64,000 nucleotides of DNA, taken from positions 434,001 to 498,000 of the forward strand of contig VZRS01000474.1 of assembly GCA_013398055.1 (NCBI GenBank), in the 5' to 3' direction. Below are positions 1 to 12,505 of the stretch, piece after piece. The notes under the pieces are model-generated. The model ran no database searches. It saw only the letters and a list, made by a program, of their open reading frames with translations, and was not told the DNA's origin. Made by a program: the position numbers and the translations under genes. The stretch's first letter is position 1, and every line of letters begins with the position of its first letter. The stretch is from Ifrita kowaldi (Eukaryota > Chordata > Aves > Passeriformes > Cinclosomatidae).

Positions 1-1472
1 CAGAGCTAATTCAAGTCTTCAAACCCATCAGTACTGTATACAGCGTTATCTGGGGCTTGCCACTGTCATTAAAAGTCGCCTTTTCTGTTTAAAGGCTATT
101 AAAATGGCACAGCAGCTTGTTCATAGTGAAAAATACTTTAAAGTTGCATTGGATGCTTTCCGGAGTGATCTGCCCTGCCATCCTCACCAGAACTGCAGAT
201 GCCTTTGCTGTGCTCCATCATCCTCCAGCAAATGTTGAATGCTAAGCATGCTGACTTTCTCACACATTCTGCTGACCAGAAAGAGCTTTAAATAGCAGCT
301 CTCTCCTGGGAGGGCAATTCCTTTGTTAAATTCAGAACTTGGAATTAAAAACAAACCTCTAGGCTCCTTGTTCCTCACACCTCTCCCTATTCCATGTGAT
401 TCTCCCTAGACCACTCAAGCAAGGCAAGGGAAGGCACACACATCAATCACTCCAACACAGGTGCCCAGCAGCTTCCATGGAAGCCAAGTGTGAGATACAT
501 TGTCTGAGCCAGCACTTCCCATCTTGTCTGGTCCCTGAGGCCTGTGCAATCCTTCAGGCTTTCTGCATTTACCACACTGGAATCAGAAGCAAAGGCGTAA
601 GTGGACAGCAATGCACAGCAAATTCTCTCTCTTTAAAACTGTCCTTTTAACTCTCTTCCTTTATAATGTCTCTGAAACCTATACTGTGGTTGTTTTGCAG
701 GATGTACCAATTCGGTGTCAACTTAAGGCAACTGTCAAAGGAAGAGGCAGGATGTTGTAAGGGAACACACCCGCCGGCCTCCTTTTGCCACCTGCAATTA
801 TCCGAAATAAACTTTTGCACATTGTGGGTTTCTTTCTAGAACTCTTTGGTATTAACTTATCTGCTTGCTAATACCAAAAACTATTGTATAACTACTGCAA
901 TACTCTTCACGGTTTTTTCCTTAGAAGTGCTGAGGTCCTTCTTCATTCCTTTGAATGTGAATGCCCTTTAAGCTCTCTGAACTTTACACATTTATAATTA
1001 TAAAAAATGGGCCAAATTCATTTTTCATGTAAGCCCACTGCTGCCAAGGGACAAGTTTGCTCCACAGTGTTATTTTGTTGTAGGAGAGCAGATTTATAAT
1101 ATTACTCATATGTTTGAGTGATCCGAGGCCAAAAAAAAAAATCTCATTTTCAGGAGCTGTGGACTGAAACGCGTGAACGTTAATCTACCAATGGCAATAT
1201 CCACCACTAGAATGCTGTCCCATTTCAACATTCAGCTCTCAGGCAAAAAGGATTGTTCAGTTCTACTGTCAACATTTAATAAGAATTATAGGAACTAGTT
1301 CTAGAAAGACAGTCAATCTAAAGCTTGCCCTTAGGTCATATGTTGGTTCATTTTAGTTTACAAACAGTATCTTACATCTCACTCTTACCAGACACTTCTG
1401 CTTCCCTCCATCCCCCCCATTAAACAAACCAAAGGAAACCTATGAGTTCAGGCAGTTAAACAATGTCCTTAC
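1..1472 (-). other. KIF26B: KIF26B intron after the last visible exon (partial)
   Basis: Non-coding AT-rich sequence following the donor gtaagg at 1472. I looked on the minus strand for the expected final exon and its stop codon and did not see it, so the intron runs off the window. An A-run lies at about 1131-1141. No other recognisable element. Confidence 0.8.
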
Positions 1473-1623
1473 ATTCACTGAGCCACTTATTAGGATCCAG
1501 CATCAGGTACTGTTTGGTCACCTCCAGTTCTCTCATTAACCATTCATACTTGGCCTTGACCTCAGCGATTCTCTGCTGGCGATGCTCCAGGATTTTCAGC
1601 TTGGCATTGAAACATATCATCTC
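1473..1623 (-). CDS. KIF26B: KIF26B exon: C-terminal helical segment (window residues 1570-1619, one base of next codon)
   Basis: A 151-nt exon: 50 codons plus a single T. It reads EMICFNAKLKILEHRQQR and on to YEWLMRELEVTKQYLMLDP, ending NKWLSE. Charged and hydrophobic spacing (KLKILEHRQQRIAEVKAKYEWLMRELE) indicates a long amphipathic helix, possibly a coiled coil. The acceptor is TTTCCTGGCTGGCAG and the donor is GAAT followed by gtaagg. The leftover T fits a phenylalanine codon, as expected for the next KIF26B residues. No such terminal exon with a stop is visible between positions 1 and 1472, so the gene continues past the left edge. Confidence 0.95.
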
Positions 1624-2613
1624 CTGCCAGCCAGGAAAAAGCAGCAGGGAAGGAATAGGTGAAGAGGAGAAGAAATACCGAGGTCCATTCAGTGAAATTA
1701 TCTTCCAATCAATAATACTGACAATGAGCCATTTATTCTGGAAGCATATGAATCACTGCATGAAGTCATCCATCATCTGCTTTATTTTTATTGCTTTTGT
1801 TTGGTTCTCATGTTTTCCATCAGTGAGCTTTGGAGACTTTGCAATGGTAGTTAATAATAAAACATAATAATTAATAACAGGCAGCATGTTGAAATCAGAT
1901 TAACTGTAGGAAAACATTTCTGTTTTTTCACCACAGTTTGGCTAAGAAAATCTGAGCTCTTGGGAGTAGGAAATCCATTGCTTGCTGTATTGAAAGCCTA
2001 AATACATCCCTGTGCTTGGTGCATAAGTAATGCATTAGTCATATTTTAAAATAAGAGAACTGGTAGCAATATCAAATTTGAAACATCCTTAAACAAAGGG
2101 AGTATGTTAGGAAAAGCTCTAGCAATTCACAGTCATTAATAAAGAAGATATATTTTTGGTAAAGATCTGGGGCACAGTGACAGCATGAGGTGCATTGCTG
2201 GAGACAGCCAGCCTGGCCTCACATGACTTCTGAGAGGTGGCAGCCACCAGGACGTGCAGCAAATGAAACCAAGCTGACGACTGTGCTAGCATGGAAGCAA
2301 TTCCAGCAACAGAACTATCCACATCCAAGCCTGTGTGAGGGTCTCAACACTATTCCACACTGTCCTCTGTAAACAAATCTGCTGTGTGGGTGAATTGCAG
2401 TGGAAACTCCACTCCAGCAAGTTTCTCCAAACATCACAAATAGCCTCAACAAGTGGCAGGGGCTCAGAAGAAAAAGTGCCTTAAAATAACAAGAAAGTCT
2501 ATAATCCACTGTTACTCTAAAATACTCAACTTCAGATGCTCCTAAAATCCTATGTTTTAAGTGCTGACCTTTGCAATTTACGTCATCCAGGAGATTACAC
2601 GGATTGCACTCAC
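1624..2613 (-). other. KIF26B: KIF26B intron, 990 bp
   Basis: Bounded by gtgagt at the 5' end (2613) and TTCCTGGCTGGCAG at the 3' end (1624). AT-rich, with no gene or repeat that I recognise. Confidence 0.85.
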
Positions 2614-2816
2614 CTTGCTGTCCCCGCCTCGCCATCGCTGGAGCCTCTCCACATCATCTATCTCATAGACTTTGATCTCAAAGGGCTCCCCCAGCCCCCG
2701 CTGCCCACTCCTCAGTGGCCCATCCACCCAGCGGACCCCAGGGCTGTTGGCAGTCTTCCTTGCCGGGGAAGTGGTGTCAAGGGATAAAGCTGGAATAAGC
2801 CTCCTCCTCTGTGAAC
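2614..2816 (-). CDS. KIF26B: KIF26B exon: conserved C-terminal block (window residues 1502-1569)
   Basis: A 203-nt exon. Two bases finish Gly1502, then 67 codons read SQRRRLIPALSLDTTSP and on to GEPFEIKVYEIDDVERLQRW, ending RGGDSK. The acceptor is TTCTCCATCTGCAG and the donor is AAG followed by gtgagt, so it exits in phase 0. This is one of the most conserved parts of the tail in KIF26 proteins. The F-E-I-K-V-Y-E-I-D-D-V-E segment probably forms a strand leading into the helix coded by the next exon. It lies 13.6 kb from the giant exon, and phase agrees on both sides. Confidence 0.95.
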
Positions 2817-5800
2817 CTGCAGATGGAGAAAGTGCCATTGCATGTTAGCACAGTTATTGCTTCTCCTTTCTATTGCAGAGAAGTCGACAAATGATATATA
2901 TTTGGCCTTCTCAGACATAGAAGAAAAAGGAGGGAAAACCCAGGGAGGCCATGGGAGCTGTAGCTGCAATGTGCAGTACCCACTCGCCATGAGTGAGACC
3001 CTCAGTGCTCTTTGGTGCCTGACTCCAGGATTTGACACTCAGAGGGCACAGGCAGCCTGAAGTTCACCGAGCCTGTGTCTGCTCCCTGTTGGTTAGGTCT
3101 CAGCATGTACAGGTAAGCCGATGAAGGACCCAAGCCAGCAGGATGGAACTGGTCTAGCTTGGCTTTCCTATCTCTTTACTGGTACTGGCTCTTACAGTCA
3201 AAGGACAAGCATTAGCCGGTCTCTGCAAAGATCATCCCCAGGACAGGCATGGGTTTAGGTTTTTTTAATCATAGCACAAAAAGTGCTTTGACAGTCAAGT
3301 TCTGTTACTGTGCTGGAGTTAGGTGCCAGCACAGCACCACCTAGGCCTTTGCATAACACCTCTGTAGGCTGGCTGCAGCAGTAAAGCCAGTAGAGAGGAC
3401 AAAATGCCTACAGCAAGTACATCCAAGCTTTGTTGCATTTGCCTTGTCTCTACTCAGTAGAATATCCCTCTAAAACATTTCCCATTTACGGACTTACTGC
3501 AGCACTGCTGATGGGCAAGACAGCAGCAAGACCGAGAGGCTGGAGGAAGGGTCACTGCCAGCTTCCATACCAGTGCTCGTGTACACCCATCCTGCTTTGC
3601 AACACCAGCACAGCCAGTGGGAGCACTGCAATAGCTGCAGATGTACACGGTTGATAAAGCCTGTGCTGCATGGAAAGCATCTGCCATGTGAGATGCCAAG
3701 TCAGGGCCTACAGTAAAGCAAGGAGGAAAATGTATGTCACTGGCCTAATGGCAGTGGTTTGTTGGGAGAAAGAGCAAAAACACACACAAAAAAAGAAAAA
3801 CAACTGGTTGCATTTCCTTGCTTGGTTTAGTACAATCAGACCAATGGCTTGGTTAAAGAAAAAAAAAAATTTTTTTTTAGCTGACACAGGGTCTTCCCTA
3901 GGACATAGCAGGGATAAAAAGGATGGGGGAAGCCAAAAACAAAAGCTGGAGCCAGCAAGTTTGAATGAAACTATTAACTGACTCTCTTGGCTGCAAGTAC
4001 AAAAGTGATGCCAGCCAGCAGGGAAGAGATGCCGAATGATCATGCAGAGTTTATTTTAAAACCAAGATAAAATCATTTATAGGAATTTCCCACATTACAT
4101 TTATTGAGACTTGAATGTAAATAGTTTCAACATGTCTGTCAAATTGGTGCTTCAATAAAACCTAAAAAAACCCCAAAATGTCTATTGATTGCCTGATTTT
4201 TGGATTTGCAAGTAACAAAGTATTGCCTAGTGTCATTCATGGGAGTCTGCTTCTGTGCTGATTTTGAGAACTATCACATCTTATCCCATGATTTCTGAGT
4301 ACAACAGTCCGTGCTAGAAACCAGTGGGTCTGTGTTAGGGACCAGTAATTAACCCTTAAATTCTAGCTTTAAAATGGATGAGAATGGTCTATTGGAAAAC
4401 CTAGTCTACAGAGCTTTTATTTGGATGCATCTGAGATAACCAAATGCAGGAAAAAGAAAGCACAGCCAGAGCTGATTGACAGAGAGCTCTGGGTAGACAG
4501 GGAGCTGTACAAGGCCCCTTTATACCAAACAACCTGAGATGTGGACTGCCCATTCTATGACACTTACCATAGTTGTGTTCATTGCTCAAACTGCAGCCCA
4601 GCAAAAAAACTCATGCCAGAACAAATGAAGCCTTACAAATACCAGCAAGCAGGAGTTATTTTAGTTCTGTGGTACCAGTCACTGGAAGACAATGTCAGCA
4701 TTCCCCTACCTTGAATGCATTTCAGTTAATCTCCAGATTAAACTGCCTGATCAAGAGAAGAGTCAGATATTGATAAAAGGAAAAGCAAGACCTGACACAT
4801 TACCATAGCCAAAAACTGACAACAACAAGAGAGACAGTTTGGGAAGACCCCAAAAAACTGCAATGCTAAGAGTGGCTCTTGTCAGCAGCGCTAGAGAAAG
4901 GTAAACAAATGCTGGGAGCAGCTGCACACTTGAAGGGAGGTGAGAGGGCATGGTGCACTATTCAATTTTGTTACATGCAGGGATAGATCCTGAAATAGGC
5001 TCAGCTCCTCCTGGGAAACAAGACCTCCACTTGCTTAGATGGGACGGGCCCTGAGTATCATCGTAGTGCCACTCAAGATCAAAAGGATTCAGGCATTAAA
5101 TATGTTTTTAAATATTTTTGAGCTTTTGGCCATGGTGTCTCACAGGAGCAGTCTCTCAAATTTTGTCTGAGTGCAAATATATTCTCCCTGCTGTTTGACA
5201 AGTTTTAGAGACAGCGATACCTACAAGCATCAGATCTGACCTTCTGTTTAATGCACCCAGTGCTGGTAATTATTTTTACTTCCTGCCCCACAATAATGGT
5301 CACATCTCCTTTCCTGACATGCCTTCAGATTAGCTCTAGCATTTCAAGAAAGCAGCTGAGCAGACTGGAAATTCCTTCTGCCCAGCTCTCCATGCATGGC
5401 TGGATTATGATTAAGGTAGTGCCTTTTTCCATGATGGTTGATTTTCTTCCTCTTTTCCCCACTGTGGCTGTTAAAACCACCTTCTTGTGCAATGAGGCAC
5501 TTTTAAACCACCCCACTGGAAAAACTGTCTCCACCCAGAGCTGAAGTGCAGGTCCAAGACCCTCTGGGAGTGCAGGTAGATGGCTCCAATGCACCTTGTC
5601 ACGAGAACAGCATCAGGCTCCTACTTGGAGCAAAGCAAAACAGATTGCTGGGGTATGAAGTAGAGAGATGATGGTAAATTTTTTTGCATTTTGTTTCCAT
5701 TCATATCCATTTGGCTCAATGGGAAGCGGAAGCCTGTGGTCTACAAGGAGGGCTCCAACCTGAGGCTTCATTTAATAGAGAGGCAGCTGAGACTGCAGCA

Positions 5801-6026
5801 GTGGCAGGAGACATTAACTCACTATGTTTTTCTAGCCAGAGCTCGTGTCTGGATTGCCTGTGGGTTATGACAACAGGCCAGGCTGCAGCTCTGGGTGCAC
5901 TGGGGCAATGCAGAATGGCAGAGCTGCCTCACACAGCTGCCTCGCCACCCTCTGCCAAGGGGCTCCTTTGGCACACGGGCAACCTGCACAGGGCTTCCAA
6001 TGGCTACCTCTGTGTGAGACACAAAG

Positions 6027-6062
6027 GAGAAAGAGAAAGAGAAAGAGAAAGAGAAAGAGAGA
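6027..6062. repeat. (GAGAAA)n microsatellite
   Basis: About six tandem copies of the purine hexamer GAGAAA, visible directly. A simple repeat within the 13.6-kb intron; it reads as a pyrimidine tract in the KIF26B transcript. Confidence 0.9.
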
Positions 6063-8909
6063 TAAATCCGTTGTCTGTTTATCTGAGCCTTGAATGCTGA
6101 CTCACGATTTATCTGAGGCTTAGAGTGCTTTGAGGAGAAACTAAAATGAAAGATCTTCTTCCTCTTACCAGTAAGGCAAAACCGTATCTAGTTTGTACTA
6201 AACATGCACTGTTTAATAGGCTGTTTATTAGCCCAGTGTCACAGTCTGATGCTGGTTAGGTGCCAGCACCATGAAACCAATTTGCCTCCGCTATAGTTAA
6301 GCAGAGAAGGGGAAGCAGGAAAAGGAACTCCTCGAGGTCTCTTCTTCCTTAAATATGTACATCACAGAGGCGCTGCCAGCGTGTTTAATTGGCCTAGCAA
6401 CCTGCCCATCAAACCAAGTTTCCCTAAACTACCACACCCAGGTACAGAAAATAATGGTGTCTTTTGACAGGAGACTTCTGTCACTGACCTGTCCATTCAG
6501 TCTCTGTGTTTTTTTCTTATTTTGACCTTAACTGGGATCAGTAAGGTGATACAGCCTAAGCAGAGCTTTGGGGTGAGTGTCACAAAGCAGCTGACAGCTT
6601 GCTCATCCATAACAACACTCAACAATTAAATTGTTAAAATTAATGCAGCTTTCCATTAATATAGAAAATATCCATCTGAAGTCCCACACTTATTGGGTGC
6701 ACTTGATGGAGTTAGGATCTCATCAATTTTGACTGTGTAATAAATAACATGATTTGTGGGAATTACAGCACACTACTCCTCTATTCCCCACATATAACTC
6801 ATGAAGAAAGTGGGCAGCCAGGGAGCTCAACAGGAGCAGCTCTCAGCACCCTCCCACCTCTGCCCCACCTCTGCAAACTGGCTGACCCTCCCACCATGTA
6901 AATAGAATTCATTCCTCCATTAAAAAAAGAAATTTATACCAAAAATCAATCTGAAAGAAATCCAGTAAAATGAACCCAAGGCAGAATAACTACACGTTCA
7001 TTTATGACCATGCAGTATGTAAAGCAACATGCCATTTGCTAAATAACCTGAAGGATAGGTTTTTCACTTAGTTTGAATTTATCCACTCTCAGAATAACCC
7101 CTCTTGAACCTAGCTTGAGTATGAATAACCAGGCTGTGAAATAGGCATGAAAATACACAGGATACAAGATTTGATTTTGCTCTACCTTAAGCTATAAGTG
7201 AAGGTTTGGCCAGGTTAAGTTTAAGATAAAGAGAGTAGCATAGCAGTGGAGGTGTGCAGTGTCAAAGTAGATCTGAATGAAGAGGGGCACTGAAGCTACA
7301 ACATATTTCAGCAAAGGTAAGCCCAGGGGAGCCTTAAGATATGAGGAATACAGACCAAGGAATGTGAGGGTAACTTTAAGGATAAGAAGACACACTGACC
7401 TCAGCAAAACTGCCAAACTGCCAAACTGCATAAGGATGTGTACTCATAAAAGTATGTGTTGGCCAGGGCAAAAGCTCTAAAAAGTCTGGTTTTGCTTAAG
7501 TACTGTATATTTTGGAGTGTTCCCCTTAGGCTGCTTTCCAATCACACATTCCAGATTGAGCATCTTTTCTGTGAAAAAGGTAAAGGCAAAAACTGCAAAT
7601 ACAAAATCTTAATGAAAAACAGTGTGATGCATATCTCTTCAAAGCAGGATACATCCAAATGGGATGCAAAACAACTGCTGTCCTAGAAATTTCAAGGTGC
7701 TTCAAACAGAAAATGAAACTGTAACTTGATATATCATCGTTTCAGAAGTTTATAAGTGTGTGCTCAAAGGTGGGATGTGGAGCCAAAGCTATTCTCCACA
7801 GCACTTAATGTTACAGGATGTAAAACTGCCTTTCTGTACAGAACCTGTTCTTCAGCATTTTGGTTTTTCTCACCAGACAGTCCAGGGAAATTACAAAAAC
7901 CAGACCTGGCTAACTAGAGCAGTACCCCTAAGCTCACACTCTTCCTTCTGTGGCTTCATTTCCAAGAAGTATTGTGCCTCCAATAGCACTAGCACCAATG
8001 TCAGTTGTAGCATTAAACTTTCCTTACTAGCAAAGATTATTTATCCTGTTTCCCCTGCTGCTCCTCACTGTCTGACAACAGGGCTCCTGCTCTGTTTGAG
8101 TTGAAAATGTGATGCTGACTTTGCCTCTCATTCTTATTTCCTAGTGGGATCTGCCCTTATGGTCAATTGTCCACGACTGAACCAACTCCTCCCCTTTCCT
8201 TTGACCTCCTTTCTCCTAGTTTGTTCTATAGTGCACTTTGTCCAGTGCAGAGCACACAGCTATTCACATATTTTCATACCATTTGCACAGTTTCCCTCCT
8301 GAAGGGGAAGTCATTGCCAATGTTTTCAAATGGAAGGCCCCTCTGATGATGTGGGGACTTCACCAGAAGAATTTAGGGTGCCCATCTTGAGGTCAGTACC
8401 CCAAACACCAAAGAACCAAGGCATATATTGCTAGAAAATCTAAACAGCATTCACTCATCCTCACAACTCAAGAGTACACAGGTTGCACAGAAAGGACCAT
8501 GTTGCACCCAAACACCTGGAATAGGGTACACTGAGAGGATCAGAAGATCCTCAGTGATCATCATTCAGAAGAAAATTTTCTATGCCCATCTCACTGTAAA
8601 ATAATTCAGGCCACATTCTGCATTGACTGTTATGCAAGCCCACTATTGTGAATTGATAAGAAGTACAAGGACACTTGAGACAAGAAATCACTGTTTCCTG
8701 TATATTGGAATAAAGCAATGCTTGTTTATAATATTCCATCCACACCTATACTAGATATGTTGTTTCTGTACTGGTATAAGGAATGCGCTGACATACAGCC
8801 AACTTCTAACTCTTTTCTATCTGCGCAGTTCATTTCTTTCTGCCCAGTTCATTTCTTAACCTTGCTTTCTGAATTACTGTCTCATTTTAAAAGGAGCTTT
8901 TCAGGGCAG

Positions 8910-9027
8910 TTTAGAGCTGGTGAATGAGCACTGCTGAAACCAGATCAGAAAGCAGGCCTCCTTCAGTGTGGCAGGTTGACAAGTCATCTGGGAGATGCTC
9001 CAGGGAAGATGCGCATCACCCACAACT
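8910..9027. repeat. 118-bp direct repeat, copy 1
   Basis: This stretch recurs at 11337-11454 in the same orientation with a constant offset of 2,427 bp and a single mismatch (C at 8917, G at 11344). Similarity stops sharply at both ends. No flanking target-site duplication, terminal inverted repeat or poly-A tail was recognised, and it matches no repeat family known to me. The 34-35 codon frame it carries is shared by both copies only because the DNA is the same. Confidence 0.93.
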
Positions 9028-10557
9028 CCTAGCAAAAAAACCAGCCAGAGTCTCTTCTAAACATTTCTCTCTCTTCAGGCTGGATTTTGGTTTAACAGGT
9101 ATTTGTCAGCATTGTGGCATTATTTAAGAAGCTGGTTATTATTACTACAGTACTGCATTGAAGAGCTGCTCCAGTCACTTGGACAGCAAAGGCAGAGGCT
9201 GGAGGGGAAAGGGCTCCAAAGCCAGAACATTAGCTCCCAACAGGACAGTGGTGGAGGCATTCCAGTGAGCTAATTCTGTGGCAGTGTCGGGAGCAGGTTT
9301 TATTTACACCCAGCCTAATGGTGTGCGACTCAGTCATGCATGTTACATGGAGCCTTCACCGTGCACAATAGCCTGCTGCCACTTCCTCTATTAAATCATT
9401 CCTATGTTCATGTGGCTGAAAGCTCAGTGCTGGCATGCAGTAGTCAAGCGTGTAAAAAATGATTACTCTGATCCCTTTCAACACAGATTTGCTGCATGAA
9501 ATGGCCTGGCTTTGACCTGGGAAAATCAATGCTGTTGTTTTAATGAACAAAAAAAAAAAAAATTGGAGCTGAAGCCTGCACTTCCCCTCCCTCTACTCAC
9601 CCCAGGGCTGTCCAGTCAGCAAGTCACATGCATAAAGCGGTAACCTGCATGCAAACAGCATTTTCCCGTATAATTCTAAACATCCTTTGTCATGGTAAAG
9701 GTATAACACAGGATATCAATTAGCTACCATCACTTGTAAGCAAGTTAAAGTAGAAATGCTGGAGGTGCCCTACAGATTTCTGATAGAAAGGGCAATTGTC
9801 AACTCCCCACACTGCACCTTAGGCAGTCTAAACATGAACCAAATTCCTTTTCACTTGGATTCAACAAGAAAAGCTCAGACTCTCTTTGTTGGTGTTTTGT
9901 TTCGTCATTATCATTTTGGCCATGTTTCAAAATGTGATGCTTTGCAATATTGGTTGGAGACAGACTTTCATAATTTACAGTCCACAGATTCAGCCTCTGG
10001 CTTTTTCTGCTGCTTTCATAGACAGGGTAAGTGCTTCCAGAGAGCAAATATGGTCAAGTGTAGAGTTTTCAGGCCTTTCCAGGAACCTCTAAATCTCCAT
10101 CTTTAAAACCATCCTACCAGTGAAACCCAAAGCATACTAGCATGAGAAAAAAGGAGGCCAACTGTAGATCATTAGTCATGTCTTAACAGGCTGTCTTTTT
10201 ATTAAAGTGTTTAAAATCATGTAGCAATTTGCTCTTCTTTGGTGTTGTAAGTTGGTACTGAGAAAGAGCTGCAAGGAGTCATGGAACTTTACTACTAATG
10301 TCATCAAATGCTGCAGCAGGAATCTTTAATTATCTACAGTCAGACAGTTCCCCATGCAAAGAAGATGAAAGCACGTGCACAAACACACACAAATCCTGTC
10401 TTGGACTGACAAACGCACGATCCTCCAAATTCTGAGATATGCAACTCCAACTCAGGTCATCGGTTTAAACTTCAGGAATTCAACCTTTGGAAACCTTAAT
10501 TTTCCCCCAGTCTTGTTTCTACTTGGCCTTTCTCTTAGGTTTTTGTTTTTTGATGTT

Positions 10558-10597
10558 CACTGATACTTAACATTGAGGAAAATGTTAAGTATCAGTG
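10558..10597. repeat. Perfect 17-bp inverted repeat with 6-base loop
   Basis: The arms CACTGATACTTAACATT (10558-10574) and AATGTTAAGTATCAGTG (10581-10597) are exact reverse complements, separated by GAGGAA. The pairing does not extend beyond 17 bp. No known function. It is too short for a normal microRNA precursor. Confidence 0.9.
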
Positions 10598-11336
10598 GCC
10601 CTGACTGACCCAACTGGAAAGTGCTTTACTCGGAAAGGACTTTATGCCCAAAGTCTCATGTCTTTGAGCTGCCTCCTTCTGTCTAACATCTTTTTCTCAT
10701 GCCCCAGTCCCAGGTCTGCTCCCATGAGAGGGCCTGTGCACACCCACTGCGAGGCAGTGGTCCCCACTAGCACCTCATGGTTGCTGCTCACTTGCTGCTC
10801 CCCCAGGCCTGCTTGGCCCACAGATCACTGCCCTCTGTGTTTCACCCTGCTGGCAGAAGCCCCAGCACCAGCAAAGCTCCAAGCTCAGACTCAGCTCCAA
10901 AAAGCCTCAACTAGAGGAATCAAAGGAAATACACTCCTCAGCAGAGGTCTGTCCCATCTCAGCAGAGGGCTGCAAGCAGTGACAGACTGCAGCCCGTAGG
11001 TTTAACTCAACGTTACATTGGATGGGGACTTTCTTAGGTACCCAAACTTAACTCATAGGGAACAGGAAAGAAAACAGCTTCAGGAAGATCTGTGTGATCT
11101 CCATAAAATGCCTTGTTTAGGATGAATGATCTCAGAACCCCTCCTGTTCTTATGTTCCCAGGGAAGGAGGTTTCCTTACAGAGAGTACTGAAACACTGTA
11201 AGGGACAGGAACCTGTAAATAACATGTGTAGGAGAGGGCAGAAAAAACTAGAAACAACACATTTATGCACGTAACCTGAAAATGCAAACGGGACTTGGCT
11301 TTACTGGGTAAACCTCATTAGAGCCTGGACTCTTCC

Positions 11337-11454
11337 TTTAGAGGTGGTGAATGAGCACTGCTGAAACCAGATCAGAAAGCAGGCCTCCTTCAGTGTGGCA
11401 GGTTGACAAGTCATCTGGGAGATGCTCCAGGGAAGATGCGCATCACCCACAACT
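11337..11454. repeat. 118-bp direct repeat, copy 2
   Basis: Partner of the segment at 8910-9027, 117 of 118 bases identical. The flanks differ: copy 1 is followed by CCTAGCAAAAAAA, copy 2 by AGCTATTAGCTCAC. Such high identity over a short, sharply bounded segment suggests a recent templated insertion or an interspersed repeat family. An assembly error is less likely because the flanks are distinct. Confidence 0.93.
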
Positions 11455-11682
11455 AGCTATTAGCTCACAGTGGGTGAGACCCAGAGCTAACACCAAAGCT
11501 GCATCTCTGAAATCATCTAGTCATGTTTTGCATTGAGAATAACTTTAAAGCAATGCCCACATACATCCAGACTAAACTCAGGAAAAGATGCTAAAAATCA
11601 AACCAGAAGAGCAAAAGGCAGGTAGATATCACTTCTGATCTAAGGACCCTGCTATTACTTTTTTTTGTACCAGCATTATCTA

Positions 11683-11815
11683 CTTTTTTGAGCTGGTAAC
11701 AAGAGAACACAGAGACTACACAAGTTGCCCAAGGTGATACAGTGAACCAGCAGCACACCAGAGAATACAACACAGATCTTGCAAGTCCTAATTTGCTGCC
11801 CTGCCTGCCTCCCTC
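11683..11815 (-). repeat. MIR/CORE-SINE-like remnant, antisense
   Basis: The plus strand contains AAGTTGCCCAAGGTGATACAG, followed by a decayed CAGATCTTGCAAGTCCTAAT part. That order fits the reverse complement of the old MIR-type SINE consensus (TTGCCCAAGGTCACACAG, then ACCCAGGTCT). Divergence is high. Assignment is by eye only. Confidence 0.5.
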
Positions 11816-12339
11816 TCGTATCTTTTGCACCCCCAGGATACAAATACAGCTTTGGTAAAACTAAAGTTCAACCAGAATGCACTTCCTGATCACATGCAGG
11901 AGTATGTATTACAAAAGCACCCTTATCGTTGCCTTTCCATGGAGCGGCACTGGGCCATTGCACTTGGAATTTCTGAGGAGTTAAAAAATAATATTTAACT
12001 GCTGCAACTTAAAACTGTACAAACTATGCCCTAACACTTCAGTGCCCTGCTCAATACAGCACTACCTACCCAAGAGAGAGGAGGCTGGAGCCAGAGACAG
12101 AATATGGCTGAGATGCCAATTGTTTCTTACAGAGAAAGGCTTAATGGAGTGAGCAAAGAAATCAAAGTACAACGTAGTTGTACAGATGGTTGCAGGCAGA
12201 GAGGGAAAAAGGGCCTGCCACAAAAAGAAAATAACAAATGAAACTCTGTTTTCCATTGCTCAGCATGGGCAGGGGAGGATGTATGGCAAAGTCAGTTGTG
12301 GTTGAGTTTAGGAGTTGAGGGTGCCTGTAATTTAACCCT

Positions 12340-12505
12340 GGATCTGGCTCTCACTTGGCTGAGGACATTAGGCAAGTCAGTAACACTCTCTACCTTCATT
12401 TCTCCATCTGTAAAATGGGGTCTGGAATAATACTTACACCACAGGGCGGATTAAAGAGCAGCTATACAAAACTTTGAAATGTACAGCCACAGATCAGGGC
12501 TAAAT
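12340..12505 (+). repeat. MIR/CORE-SINE-like remnant, sense
   Basis: The order of blocks is diagnostic: GGCAAGTCAGTAACACTCTC, then TTTCTCCATCTGTAAAATGGG, then AATAATACTTACACCACAGGG, then ACTTTGAAATGTACAG. These follow the classic MIR-type SINE body. In birds such copies are ancient amniote-wide relics. No target-site duplication is preserved. Confidence 0.7.

Noticed and set aside
1..1472. Possible terminal KIF26B exon
   Set aside because: The expected acidic C-terminal sequence beginning Phe-Asp-Leu-Glu was not found in any minus-strand frame, so it must lie outside the window.
5684..6100. A 138-codon plus-strand open frame ending in an Arg/Glu repeat
   Set aside because: The repetitive end is the GAGAAA microsatellite translated. 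No domain in the remainder.
8924..9127. Possible small protein shared with 11351-11536
   Set aside because: The shared 34-35 residues come only from the 118-bp DNA repeat. The frames diverge immediately after it and there is no sign of coding constraint.
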